From Lysobacteraceae bacterium (GTDB lineage: Bacteria; Pseudomonadota; Gammaproteobacteria; Nitrococcales; AK92), in assembly GCA_012523465.1 (NCBI GenBank), contig JAAYIK010000006.1, positions 1-64,000 of the forward strand: a stretch of DNA of 64,000 nucleotides, written 5' to 3'. The position numbers and the translations under genes were made by a program. Shown here piece by piece: positions 1 to 7,337 of the stretch; position 1 is the first letter of the stretch, and each line of letters begins with the position of its first letter. The notes beneath the pieces are model-generated. The model saw only the letters and a list, made by a program, of their open reading frames with translations, was not told where the DNA came from and did not search any database.

Positions 1-51
1 GAATAGAATTCTATATTATCATTTATTTTACTTTTTTTTCGTATTCGCCTA
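1..51 (+). promoter_or_regulatory. AT-rich leader-like sequence before the CRISPR array
   Basis: This stretch is far richer in A and T than anything nearby, including a run of eight T, and ends exactly at the first intact CRISPR repeat. If the array continued to the left, a further repeat should end near base 18, and none is visible. An AT-rich leader abutting the best-preserved repeat, with repeats degrading away from it, is the usual array polarity. It also contains the palindrome ATAGAATTCTAT at 3-14. The window edge prevents a firm call. Confidence 0.35.
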
Positions 52-156
52 GTTTGAGAGATGCCCTGAACTAGAAGGGATTACGACCGTTCCCACAGCC
101 GCGTGTGGCGACTGGCACGAGTTTGAGAGATGCCCTGAACTAAAAGGAATCGTGAG
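52..156 (+). CRISPR. Minimal decaying CRISPR array (two repeats, one spacer)
   Basis: A 36-nt repeat beginning GTTTGAGAGATGCCCTGAAC occupies 52-87. A 33-nt spacer (88-120) follows, then a second copy at 121-156 that is identical over its first 22 bases and mutated over its last third. Loss of the 3' half in the downstream copy is typical of the leader-distal end, so the array runs toward the cas genes. A third, much more diverged copy lies 6.9 kb away at 7085-7120. The array sits about 320 bases upstream of cas2. With a single spacer it is either nearly dead or the remnant of a larger array. Confidence 0.8.
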
Positions 157-477
157 CAGCGCCGAGAATGGCCCGCGACTGAGGAGGCTGGAGACGCGTC
201 ATGATTTAAAGGGATCCGGTGGCGCGTGGGCGCAAGGAGCAATACGCTCTGGTTTGAGGGATGTTTTTCTGGCCTTCGCCGATGGTGGTGTGAGGCAGAC
301 CTGATCCATTGGGACGCTCAGCTTTCTCTTGCGTCTAAGGCATTGATGTGGATCGGTTTTTCAGTCATCTCCTGCCAGGCATTCTTCCCTTGTGATGGAA
401 AGCTTTCCATTCCTGTCACCGTAGCGGGCACATACTAAATTTGTGGCTGTCGCGTGCCGAGGTGCCGGGGTGTCGAC
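157..477 (+). other. Array trailer and cas upstream region, possible degenerate repeats
   Basis: No convincing gene is present. Three short stretches resemble parts of the 36-nt repeat: around 201-219 (TGATTTAAAGGGATCCGG, compare the repeat 3' half), 252-263 (GTTTGAGGGATG, compare the 5' end) and about 288-316 (TGTGAGGCAGACCTGA). The first two lie roughly one or two repeat-spacer units after the repeat at 121, so they may be eroded array copies. A promoter for the cas operon is expected here but I cannot pinpoint one. Confidence 0.3.
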
Positions 478-759
478 ATGAAGAGAAAGCTGTTCCTCGT
501 CGCGTACGATGTGCGTGACCCGAAGCGGCTGCAGGCAGCATTGCGGGTGATAAAAGGATTTGCCAGCGGTGGTCAAAAGTCCGCATACGAATGCTGGCTG
601 ACGGCAGCGGAGCAGGATCTTTTGGTGGAGGAAATGTCCTCGGTTTTGGATCTGACCGTGGATAGCTGCGCAATCATTCCACTGGAGCCGCGTCGGCCGG
701 TCATCACGCTGGGGGTGGCCGTCAAGCCCGCCGATCCGGCCTTTTTTTATCTCGAGTGA
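478..759 (+). CDS. cas2: Cas2-family CRISPR adaptation protein (first copy)
   Basis: The 93-aa product has the Cas2 ferredoxin-like hallmark at its N-terminus: a hydrophobic first strand ending in YDVRDPKRL (residues about 9-17), with the conserved Asp after Tyr. The central SAYECWL segment matches the usual QxSVFEC strand. Cas2 dimers bridge two Cas1 dimers in the integrase complex. I chose the ATG at 478 because it follows a GGGGTG purine stretch and removes an implausible N-terminal tail. The next gene begins at once (stop TGA 757-759, ATG 762). A second, sequence-divergent Cas2 lies at 2556, so the operon carries two different Cas2 proteins. Confidence 0.85.
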   Translation: MKRKLFLVAYDVRDPKRLQAALRVIKGFASGGQKSAYECWLTAAEQDLLVEEMSSVLDLTVDSCAIIPLEPRRPVITLGVAVKPADPAFFYLE

Positions 760-761
760 AT

Positions 762-1712
762 ATGGCGACGGTGATCATCGACCGGCGCGGCACGGTGCTG
801 AGTCACCAGTCTGGCGCGCTGCTGATCCGCGCGCCGGAAAGCAAGCCGAAGACCATTCCTCTGCGCATGATCAGCCGCCTGGTTCTGCACGGTGGCAGCC
901 AGCTCGACAGCGGTCTGCTGCCCCAGCTCGCGGAGCATGGCGTCAGTCTGCTGGCGTTGCCCGGACGCGGGCAGCGACGAGCCGCGTTTTTGTACGGCAC
1001 CGGCCACGGCGATGCGGTTCGGCGGCTGGGGCAATACCGTCTGGTCACCGATGCAGGATCCCAGCTGTTCTGGGCGAAGGTCATCGTGGCGCTGAAGATC
1101 GGCAACAGCTGCCGGCTGCTCGGCAAGGCCCTGGCGGAGCGACCCGATCAGCGTCTGGCGTTGCGGACCGCTTGCCAGCAGCTGGAAGTCATGGCGCGGC
1201 AAGCAAGAGCCGCGGAAACGCTTGCTACGCTGCGAGGCCTCGAGGGAAGCGCTGCGGCGACCTTCTTTCGAGCCTACGCCGCGCTGTTGCCACCTGATGC
1301 GGAATTTACCGGGCGTAACCGCCGACCACCCCGTGATCCGGTTAACGCGGCCTTGTCGCTGGGGTATGCGCTGGTGCATGGCGATGCCTTGCGGGCGTTG
1401 ACCCAGGCCGGTCTGGATCCACTCCTGGGGTTCCTGCATGAGCCGAGCCACAACCGGGAGTCCCTTGCCTGCGATCTGGCCGAGGTGGGGCGCTCTGGCG
1501 TCGAGCGCATGGTCTGGCGGCTTTTTGCCGAGCGGCAGCTGCGGCCGGAAATGTTCAGCCGGGAGAACGGCGCGGCGTTGCTGCGCAAGACCGCCAGAGG
1601 GGTGTTCTTCGCTGCCTATGAGTCGATGGCGGAACGTCACCGCCGCTTGTTCGCCCGTGCCGCGCGGCTGCTAGCCAAGGCTTGCCTGGAGGCGGCGCAT
1701 GAGGCGAGATGA
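762..1712 (+). CDS. cas1: Cas1 CRISPR integrase
   Basis: The 316-aa product is a canonical Cas1, the metal-dependent integrase that inserts spacers at the leader-repeat junction. The N-terminal beta domain (about 1-85) contains TIPLRMISRLVLHGG. The all-alpha catalytic domain contains LRGLEGSAA with Glu161, GFLHEPSH with His226 and SLACDLAE with Asp238, the three family metal ligands, so the enzyme should be active. Start at ATG 762, two bases after the cas2 stop; an in-frame GTG at 756 overlapping cas2 is the alternative. The 3' end overlaps the next gene by 14 bases. The array, cas2 and cas1 together form an adaptation module, and no effector complex is visible in the window. Confidence 0.93.
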   Translation: MATVIIDRRGTVLSHQSGALLIRAPESKPKTIPLRMISRLVLHGGSQLDSGLLPQLAEHGVSLLALPGRGQRRAAFLYGTGHGDAVRRLGQYRLVTDAGSQLFWAKVIVALKIGNSCRLLGKALAERPDQRLALRTACQQLEVMARQARAAETLATLRGLEGSAAATFFRAYAALLPPDAEFTGRNRRPPRDPVNAALSLGYALVHGDALRALTQAGLDPLLGFLHEPSHNRESLACDLAEVGRSGVERMVWRLFAERQLRPEMFSRENGAALLRKTARGVFFAAYESMAERHRRLFARAARLLAKACLEAAHEAR

Positions 1713-2559
1713 GGCGAGGCGCGCCCTGTATCTGGACGCTAGCGCTGTCGCAGTGAGGCGGGATGGCCCCAGTCTGCTGGTGCAGCGTCCGGGACGGGCG
1801 AGTCAGCGCATACCGCTGCGGCGGATCCAGCGCGCAGTCGTTCGGGGCGTCAACGAGCCACTGCTGGATGCGCTGCTGGCACTGGCGGCTGCCGGTTCCA
1901 GCGTGCATTTCGAAGATTCCCAGGGGTACGTTCATGCGGTGCTGCAGCCCGCTCGGCAGGCAGCGGGCAGGGAGGCTCGGGAGCTGGCCGCGATCATAGC
2001 CCACAGCAGTGGCGTTGGCGCCTTCAACGTCTGGCGAGAGATCCAGCTGCGGCACGCCGTCAGCCTCGCCTTCCGTGAAGGGTTTCGCGGTGATATTCGG
2101 GCGGCTCGGCTGCGGCTGCTGCGCTATTTGCGCTATTTCCAGCCTGGGGCTGCCATCGAGTTTGAAGTCAAGGTGCTTTCCGAGCAGCTGCGGGGCTGGT
2201 TGCAGGCTGAACTGTCGCGCCAGGGATTCCATCCCGTGATTCGTGAGCTGGCGCTCAAGGGATGTGATGTGGTTGATGTGCTCGAGCAGTGCCTGGGAGT
2301 GACACTGCTGTGGGTTTATGTCCGTTGGCGCCGGCAGCTGAGCGGTACGGTGGAGCGGCGTGATCTGATCGGGCTGTTTGAGCTGCAGGCGGCTGGGCCG
2401 CTTTTGGATCAGCTCTACCGGCATCTGGCGGCGTTGGCGGACGAGTTCCAAGCCCGTCAGAGAAGACGTCGCTCGCTGGAGTGGGAGGAAGAGCTCGCCG
2501 ATGCGCCTGACGACAAAGCGCGCCTGGCGAGCATGATTCGGGAGGAGTGGCCTCTATGA
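1699..2559 (+). CDS. Divergent Cas1-like protein
   Basis: The 286-aa product starts like a Cas1 beta domain: LYLDASAVAV, a short hairpin, then IPLRRIQRAVVRG (about 38-50) and LLDALLALAAAGSSVHF (about 55-71). These align with the same blocks of the upstream Cas1 (IPLRMISRLVLHGG and LLPQLAEHGVSLLAL). The C-terminal helical half is much less similar: I cannot find the LEGxAA glutamate motif or the GFLHEP histidine motif. A His178/Asp190 pair (GFHP and KGCD) has the same spacing as His226/Asp238 of Cas1, but an alignment placing GFHP on the GLDP segment is equally good. It overlaps cas1 by 14 bases and the second cas2 by 4 (ATGA), so it is translationally coupled. Likely a second, possibly non-catalytic subunit of a heteromeric integrase; that is inference. 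Confidence 0.72.
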   Translation: MRRDEARRALYLDASAVAVRRDGPSLLVQRPGRASQRIPLRRIQRAVVRGVNEPLLDALLALAAAGSSVHFEDSQGYVHAVLQPARQAAGREARELAAIIAHSSGVGAFNVWREIQLRHAVSLAFREGFRGDIRAARLRLLRYLRYFQPGAAIEFEVKVLSEQLRGWLQAELSRQGFHPVIRELALKGCDVVDVLEQCLGVTLLWVYVRWRRQLSGTVERRDLIGLFELQAAGPLLDQLYRHLAALADEFQARQRRRRSLEWEEELADAPDDKARLASMIREEWPL

Positions 2560-2927
2560 GCCGGGGGCAGCGGGTGGACTACGTCGTTTGCTACGACATT
2601 ACCGACCCGCGCCGGATTCAGCGGATGCACCGTTACTTGCGCCGCTGGGGCACGCCGTTACAGTACAGCGTCTTTCATTGCCGCCTCAATGACCGCGAGC
2701 GGCAGTCCCTCATCTCGGGGCTGCATGAGAAAATCAACGAAAAGACCGACGATGTCCGGCTTTATGCCATTCAGGCTTCCGGAAGAATCCTCTGTCTCGG
2801 TCAAAAGCCTCTGCCAGAAGAAATCCAGGTTTACGGCTTGCATCAGGTCTTTGCTGGGCAATTTGACCAGTCCGGGGGCGGTGCCCATGTTCCCGGCGCA
2901 TCCTGCCCTGACAGACGGCCCAGTTGA
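2556..2927 (+). CDS. cas2: Cas2 CRISPR adaptation protein (second copy)
   Basis: The 123-aa product begins with a classical Cas2 core: DYVVCYDITDPRRIQRMHRY (residues about 7-26), then GTPLQYSVFHC and a DDVRLYAI strand. It resembles the family consensus more than the first Cas2 does. The ATG overlaps the preceding stop as ATGA and has a strong GGAGGAG site at 2541-2547. Cas2 proteins are usually 85-100 aa; the last 25 or so residues here are low-complexity and GC-driven. They may be read-through sequence created where the phage-derived DNA joins downstream, so the native C-terminus may have been lost. Confidence 0.88.
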   Translation: MSRGQRVDYVVCYDITDPRRIQRMHRYLRRWGTPLQYSVFHCRLNDRERQSLISGLHEKINEKTDDVRLYAIQASGRILCLGQKPLPEEIQVYGLHQVFAGQFDQSGGGAHVPGASCPDRRPS

Positions 2928-3274
2928 GCTTGCCGAGCAAGCAGTGCGCGGGGGAACGGCCCCAGCGGCAAAGAAATCCCGCCTCGCGGCGAACGCCCGC
3001 TGGCGCCCTGGTTTCAGCCCCAAGCGTGGCCCGGGGTGCGATCCACCGTGATGGCGATGTGCCCCGCTTGACACTTGCAGGCGAGGGTCGGGGGCGGGTG
3101 GCGTGTGCGGCGTTGTTGGTTGGGCAAGGTTCCAGGCGCACTGGCCTGTACGTGCATGAGGTTGTCCTTACACAAGAAATCCGGGACCGCCGTCAATACG
3201 CTGCCAGTGCCGCAGGAGCGGATGAGCTAAACACGGGCAATCCCGGATACCTACGTGGTGTGGTGCGTAGGATC
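2928..3274 (+). other. Junction zone between the cas operon and phage-derived DNA
   Basis: The frame of the following large phage gene is open back to 2924, but this upstream part (SLPSKQCAGERPQRQRNPAS and onward) is Arg/Ala/Pro-rich, unlike the acidic, helical protein that follows. I therefore treat it as non-coding or chimeric. Base composition drops visibly from about 3150 onward, which probably marks the transition into phage DNA. I looked for a CRISPR repeat, an inverted repeat or an att-like core here and found none that convinces. Confidence 0.4.
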
Positions 3275-6022
3275 ATGCTTGTCAATCCGGATGTTCGGCT
3301 CTCCATCCGTCAGCCGGAGAAGAATGCCTATCAGCGCGCCTTTGAGGCAATGGGCGATCGCGACCGGACGCTCTGGGAGAAGGGCAAGCTCGCCATCAAG
3401 CGGCAGTTCATGCCTGGCGGCCTGCTGCCGAGGCCGATCTTCGAGGCAAAAATCGAGCGCGATTCCTATATCAATGCGTTTGAGTTCGATATTGCCCACT
3501 ACGTCGGCAGCTTCGAGAAGGCGATACATGAGGCTTACGGCAAGCCGTTCAGCAAGCTCAACCCGAAGATCCGTCGCGAGATCAATGATTCGCTTGCCGG
3601 CGGGAGTGTCGCCATTCTCAATGCTGACCTTCCGCAGAAGGTGCGCCTTGAGATTCTCAAGATGCGCCATGCGATAAGCCGCCTATCTGCTGAGTACGCT
3701 GTCATTATCGGCAATCAGATTGCCGAGCTTCAGGCGGAAGGTAGGGATGAGGCCGCATATCAGAAGGCGCAGCTTCTCCAGACGATCCTGAATAATCTCG
3801 ACACCTACGTGCACCGCTCTTACCGTGCCTTCGACGATCCTGACTGGCCGAAGAAGGTGCCGCAGGAGGTGATGGAGCGCGCGGCGAAGTATCTGGAATC
3901 CAGGTATCTGGAGGAAGGCGAGAAGGCTGGTCCTGAACTTCAGGCGCGGATTGCTCGGACCATCAAGTCGATCCTTGAGGACGGGACGGCCTATGACAGC
4001 ATGGAGTCCTTCATCAAGGAGTCGAAGCTTGGCGCCAAGGATCTCAGTGTCCTGAAGCGCAGGAAGGACATCGCTCCGGAAATTCGTGCGCTGCTTGGCG
4101 AGTACGACGACATTCGCATCAACTTCGCCAAGACGATCACGAAGATGAGCCGGCTGATTGCCAATCAGCGGTTCCTCGACAAGTTCCTTGAGATCGGATT
4201 CGATGCTGGATTCCTATTCACGGAAGACACCAGGCCGCTCAATCGTTCGACGGTTCGGATCGCGGCGGAAGGATCGGAAGTCTATTCGCCGCTCAACGGC
4301 CTCTACACCTTCCCTGAAATCAATCAGGCGCTCATCGATGCGATGGGCCGCGAACAGATGCCTGATTGGTTGCGCGCGGTAGTCCAGCTCAACGGCATGG
4401 TGAAGTACGGTAAGATGGTTCTCGCGCCGACCACAGCCATGCGCAACTGGATGAGCGCCGCGCTGTTCGCGATAGCGAACGGTCATTTCGACCTTCGTCA
4501 GGCCCGCCGCTCGATCCAGGGATTGCGTGAATACTTCACGCATCGCGGCGAGCATGAGCAGATCAATTACCTGCGCCGACTCAAGGAGCTTGGTGTTATC
4601 TACGACACGGCCTATGCCGGCGAGATGCTGAAGCTTCTCCAGGAATCGCGTCTTGATGAAACGCTGTTCGGTCCTGATGGGCAGCTGCGCAATCTTAAGA
4701 CGCTGAAAGACATGGCGCAGAAGTTCTATCAGTACGGCGACGACTTCTGGAAGATCGTCGGCTTTGAGAACGAGAAGGCGATGCTCATGAAGTATCGCCG
4801 CATGTCTGAACGTGAAGCCGAGCGTGAAGCTGCAAAGAGGATTCGGGACACGTATCCGACCTACTCGATGACTGGTCGGTTCATAAATCACCTGCGCCGT
4901 TTCCCGCTTTCTGGGACGTTCGTTTCGTTCCCTTCCGAGATCATCCGGACAAGTTTCAACATCCTCAAGTACTTGCAGAAGGACATGCGGGAAGCCCCGG
5001 CGATGGGCATTCGCAAGGTGTTTGGCTTTGCGATTGCTGCTGCCGGCATTCACGCGATCCAAGCACTGTCGCGCGCGCTCATTGGCGTTGATGACGACGA
5101 AGACGAGGCTGTCCGTATGATGGCCGCGCCGTGGCAGCGCAATTCTAACCTGCTATACACCGGCAGGGACGCGAAGGGAAATCTTCAGTACTTGGATATG
5201 TCGTTCATAGACCCCTACAACTACTGGAAGCGCCCGATCAACGCGATTCTGCGCAATCAGCCCATTGAGGATGCGCTTCTCCAGTCTGCCAAGGAAGCGC
5301 TGGAGCCTTTCTTTGGCGAAGAAATCCTGGTCGGGGCCTTGATCGACATCTACAAGAACAAGAAGGACACTGGCGGCAAGGTCTTCAATGAGCATGATTC
5401 GCCCGTGAACCAAGCTATCGACATTGCCAACCATCTTAGAAAGGCGGCGCAGCCTGGCATTGCCGGAAACCTTGAGCGAATGGCAATGGCGATGCGCGGG
5501 GAGATCATGCCGAGCGGTAAGCGCTACAACATCTATGAAGAACTGTGGGCGCTTGCTGGCTTCCGGGTGACAACCTTTGATCCGAAGACGGCCTTGTACT
5601 ATCGCGCCTTCGAATTCCGTGACGCGAAGAAGGACGCTAGCAGCATCCTGCTCAAGGCCTTCCGTGATCCGAACAAGATCACTAAGGCGCGCATCGTTTC
5701 TGCCCTTGAGACTTCGCTAGATGCACGCGAGAAGGCGTACCGCGACATGTTCAAGTTGGTGAAGGCTGCTCGCGACTCCGGCATAAACGACGGTGAGATT
5801 GCTGAAGTCCTCAACCGAACCGGTGTCTCTAAGTCTGATGTTCAGTCGATTCTCGCTGGCGTCGTTCCGCCGTACACGCTGGATCGGAATACCATACGCA
5901 ACATCTACGGCACCGCTCACGTGATCTATGGCGGGGATATTGCCGACATGATCGTTGATCGCGTCGATGTGATCCGTCAGGCGTTGGAGGAATACGAAAA
6001 GCGTCAGGGGAGCGGCGGGTAA
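3275..6022 (+). pseudogene. Large phage virion-associated (polyvalent-type) protein, 5'-truncated
   Basis: About 915 residues of acidic, alpha-helical protein in lower-GC DNA. It resembles the C-terminal part of the very large phage polyproteins that carry LPD38-like domains and are ejected with or packaged beside phage DNA; the family assignment is from memory of such proteins. A hydrophobic patch (FGFAIAAAGIHAIQAL, about residues 585-600) precedes an acidic DDDEDE run. Intact members are usually much longer, and no ribosome site or natural start is evident (ATG 3275 is only the first plausible one), so the 5' part is probably missing. The stop overlaps a convergent small gene by 19 bases. 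Together with the endolysin piece it marks a phage remnant. Confidence 0.5.
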
Positions 6023-6177
6023 TGCCGCTCCTCGATGAATAGCGGCAGGATGAAGAAGATGAATATGTACAGAGCCAACCAAAAAACATCTTGGTATGAG
6101 AGAATGAATCTCTCGAATGCCGCCCATTTAAGGCGGCGCTCATACTGCTCTGTCGTTTCGTCCTTCCTGATCCCCAT
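6004..6177 (-). CDS. Small phage membrane protein, 57 aa
   Basis: The protein runs from MGIRKDETTEQYERRLK to ERHYPPLP. It has a charged, helical N-terminal half (about 1-27) and one strongly hydrophobic segment, VFWLALYIFIFFILPLFI (31-48), a clear single membrane span. Its ATG (6177-6175) overlaps the stop of the upstream minus-strand gene by one base (TAATG), a signature of coupled translation. Its own stop lies 19 bases inside the convergent large phage gene. I do not recognise the family. A holin-accessory, superinfection-exclusion or toxin-like role would fit a tiny coupled membrane protein in a phage fragment, but none is shown. Confidence 0.68.
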   Translation of the reverse strand: MGIRKDETTEQYERRLKWAAFERFILSYQDVFWLALYIFIFFILPLFIEERHYPPLP

Positions 6178-6419
6178 TACCGCCGCTTCCTGGACTCGTA
6201 TGCTATTACGGCTTCATGAAGCCGCCAAAGGTTGGCGATTTCTTCATCCGCTGCCTTCTCTACCATATCACGGATGAAGCTAGATTTGGAGCGTATCGCT
6301 TTATGCTCAATCAGGTAGTCCAGCTTTTTCATGAGCGGTGCCGGCATTGGCACATTGATGCCGATCTTGCGAGTTGGATCTACATCAACCCATGGCGTAT
6401 CTTCCTTACGCTTTGCCAT
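6177..6419 (-). CDS. Ribbon-helix-helix-like phage regulator
   Basis: An 80-aa basic protein. Residues about 18-55 follow the ribbon-helix-helix pattern: a short beta segment (KIGINVPMPAPLMKKLDYLI), a turn, and a second helix beginning SKSSFIRDMVEKAADEE. Such proteins act as dimeric DNA-binding repressors or antitoxins. A strong ribosome site, GGAGGAGAAAG, sits just upstream of ATG 6419 on the minus strand. It is coupled (TAATG) to the 57-aa membrane protein gene. The intergenic region toward the divergent endolysin carries a TGGTTC/GAACCA inverted repeat that it, or another phage regulator, could bind. Confidence 0.7.
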   Translation of the reverse strand: MAKRKEDTPWVDVDPTRKIGINVPMPAPLMKKLDYLIEHKAIRSKSSFIRDMVEKAADEEIANLWRLHEAVIAYESRKRR

Positions 6420-6498
6420 GCTTTCTCCTCCAGTGCCAGGTGGTGCTATTTAGTATGGGGCCGCACTACAAAGAGATAATGGCGAGCGCTCACTTTTC

Positions 6499-6537
6499 TG
6501 GTTCGATTGAATAAGTTATGGTTCGATCAGAGAACCA
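6499..6537. promoter_or_regulatory. Candidate operator: TGGTTCGAT direct and inverted repeats
   Basis: TGGTTCGAT occurs at 6500-6508 and again at 6519-6527. The second copy forms an inverted repeat TGGTTC-7-GAACCA (6519-6537). It lies between the divergently transcribed ribbon-helix-helix gene and the endolysin, a natural place for a phage operator. The AT-rich bases between the two copies could hold a promoter element. Inference from position and symmetry only. Confidence 0.4.
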
Positions 6538-6552
6538 AGGGGGTGATTCGTC

Positions 6553-7090
6553 ATGCTGTTGAGACGTGGTGATCGCGGAAGCGCGGTCGCTGAATTACAG
6601 GGCCTGCTGAGACGGCAAGGATTCTCGCTTGTCATTGACGGTGAATTTGGGCCGCAGACGGAACGGGCGGTGCGTGAGTTCCAGCGTTCTGCTGGCCTGG
6701 TGGTGGATGGGATTGCAGGGCCGAAGACGTTTGCGGTGCTGCGTGGTGCGGCGCGTGGAAATCTGCTTGGCGAAGATGACTTGCGCCGCGCGGCTGAGAC
6801 GCTGGGGGTGGAGCTTGCGGCGATTAAAGCTGTCAACGAAGTTGAAAGCCGTGGGCAGGGCTTCTTGCCGAACGGCAAGCCGGTGATCCTCTACGAGCGC
6901 CATGTCATGCGCCGCCGCCTTCTCGACTACGGCATGCCGGCTGACATCCTGGAAGCGGAATATCCTGAGCTGGTGAACAAGGCCGCCGGGGGTTACCTGG
7001 GGGGGTGAGCGGGAATGGAGCCGCTTCGAGCAAGCCGCTGATATTCACCGAGCCGCCGCTATCGAATCTTGTTCTTGGGGGCTTGTCTGA
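6553..7090 (+). pseudogene. Phage endolysin (N-acetylmuramidase), frameshifted and 3'-truncated
   Basis: The first 151 codons encode an N-terminal peptidoglycan-binding domain (about 1-62; GDRGSAVAELQ, DGEFGPQTERAV, GLVVDGIAGPKT) and the start of an N-acetylmuramidase domain with INEVES-like VNEVESRGQGF, where the Glu is the expected catalytic acid, and ILYERHVM. A run of seven G at 6999-7005 shifts the frame and gives a stop at 7006. Removing one G restores EREWSRFEQAADIHRAAAIE and SCSWGLV, as the family expects. The restored frame ends at 7088, where a CRISPR-repeat-like sequence begins, so the last part of the domain is missing. Two independent lesions make this a pseudogene. Confidence 0.85.
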
Positions 7091-7120
7091 ACGAAGCCCT
7101 GATGTAGAAGGGATTACGGC
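7085..7120 (+). CRISPR. Solitary diverged CRISPR repeat at the end of the phage fragment
   Basis: Over 36 bases this matches the repeat at 52-87 in 29 positions, with the 3' block TAGAAGGGATTACG identical. No second copy one unit away is visible on either side, so it is an orphan. It begins where homology to the endolysin stops and is followed by GC-rich host-like sequence leading to yheS. It is therefore either the far end of a once longer CRISPR locus or a repeat that took part in the rearrangement. Confidence 0.78.
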
Positions 7121-7337
7121 CGCAACCTTCAAGGGTGGCGGGGGAGCTGGGCCTGCGACTGCAGCTGATTTTCCAACTCGTGGTCGCCGTGCTCTCCCTG
7201 TCGGTGCCGCGGGTGATGAAGCCTCTGGGTGATCGCTTGGGCAGCCGTGCCGGCGGTCCGGAATGGCGCGCTGCCGCCTTCCTGAAGGTGGAAAAAGTTG
7301 TCTGCGCCGGACCGGCATCCTGGTACACTTGCCGCCC
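7121..7337 (+). other. Non-coding stretch between the orphan repeat and yheS
   Basis: Short open frames exist but show no recognisable protein pattern. The only candidate signal is near the right end: TGGTACACT (7321-7329) looks like an extended -10 element. It lies only nine bases upstream of the yheS ATG, which lacks a Shine-Dalgarno sequence, so the mRNA could be nearly leaderless. A TTGTCT at 7298-7303 is 20 bases away, too far for an ideal -35. Confidence 0.3.

Noticed and set aside
3230..3260. Possible CRISPR repeat at the left phage junction (GGGCAATCCCGG)
   Set aside because: Only short, chance-level similarity to the repeat in either orientation.
2924..3274. N-terminal extension of the large phage frame
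   Set aside because: Arg/Ala/Pro-rich, unlike the following helical protein; it probably crosses the host-phage junction.
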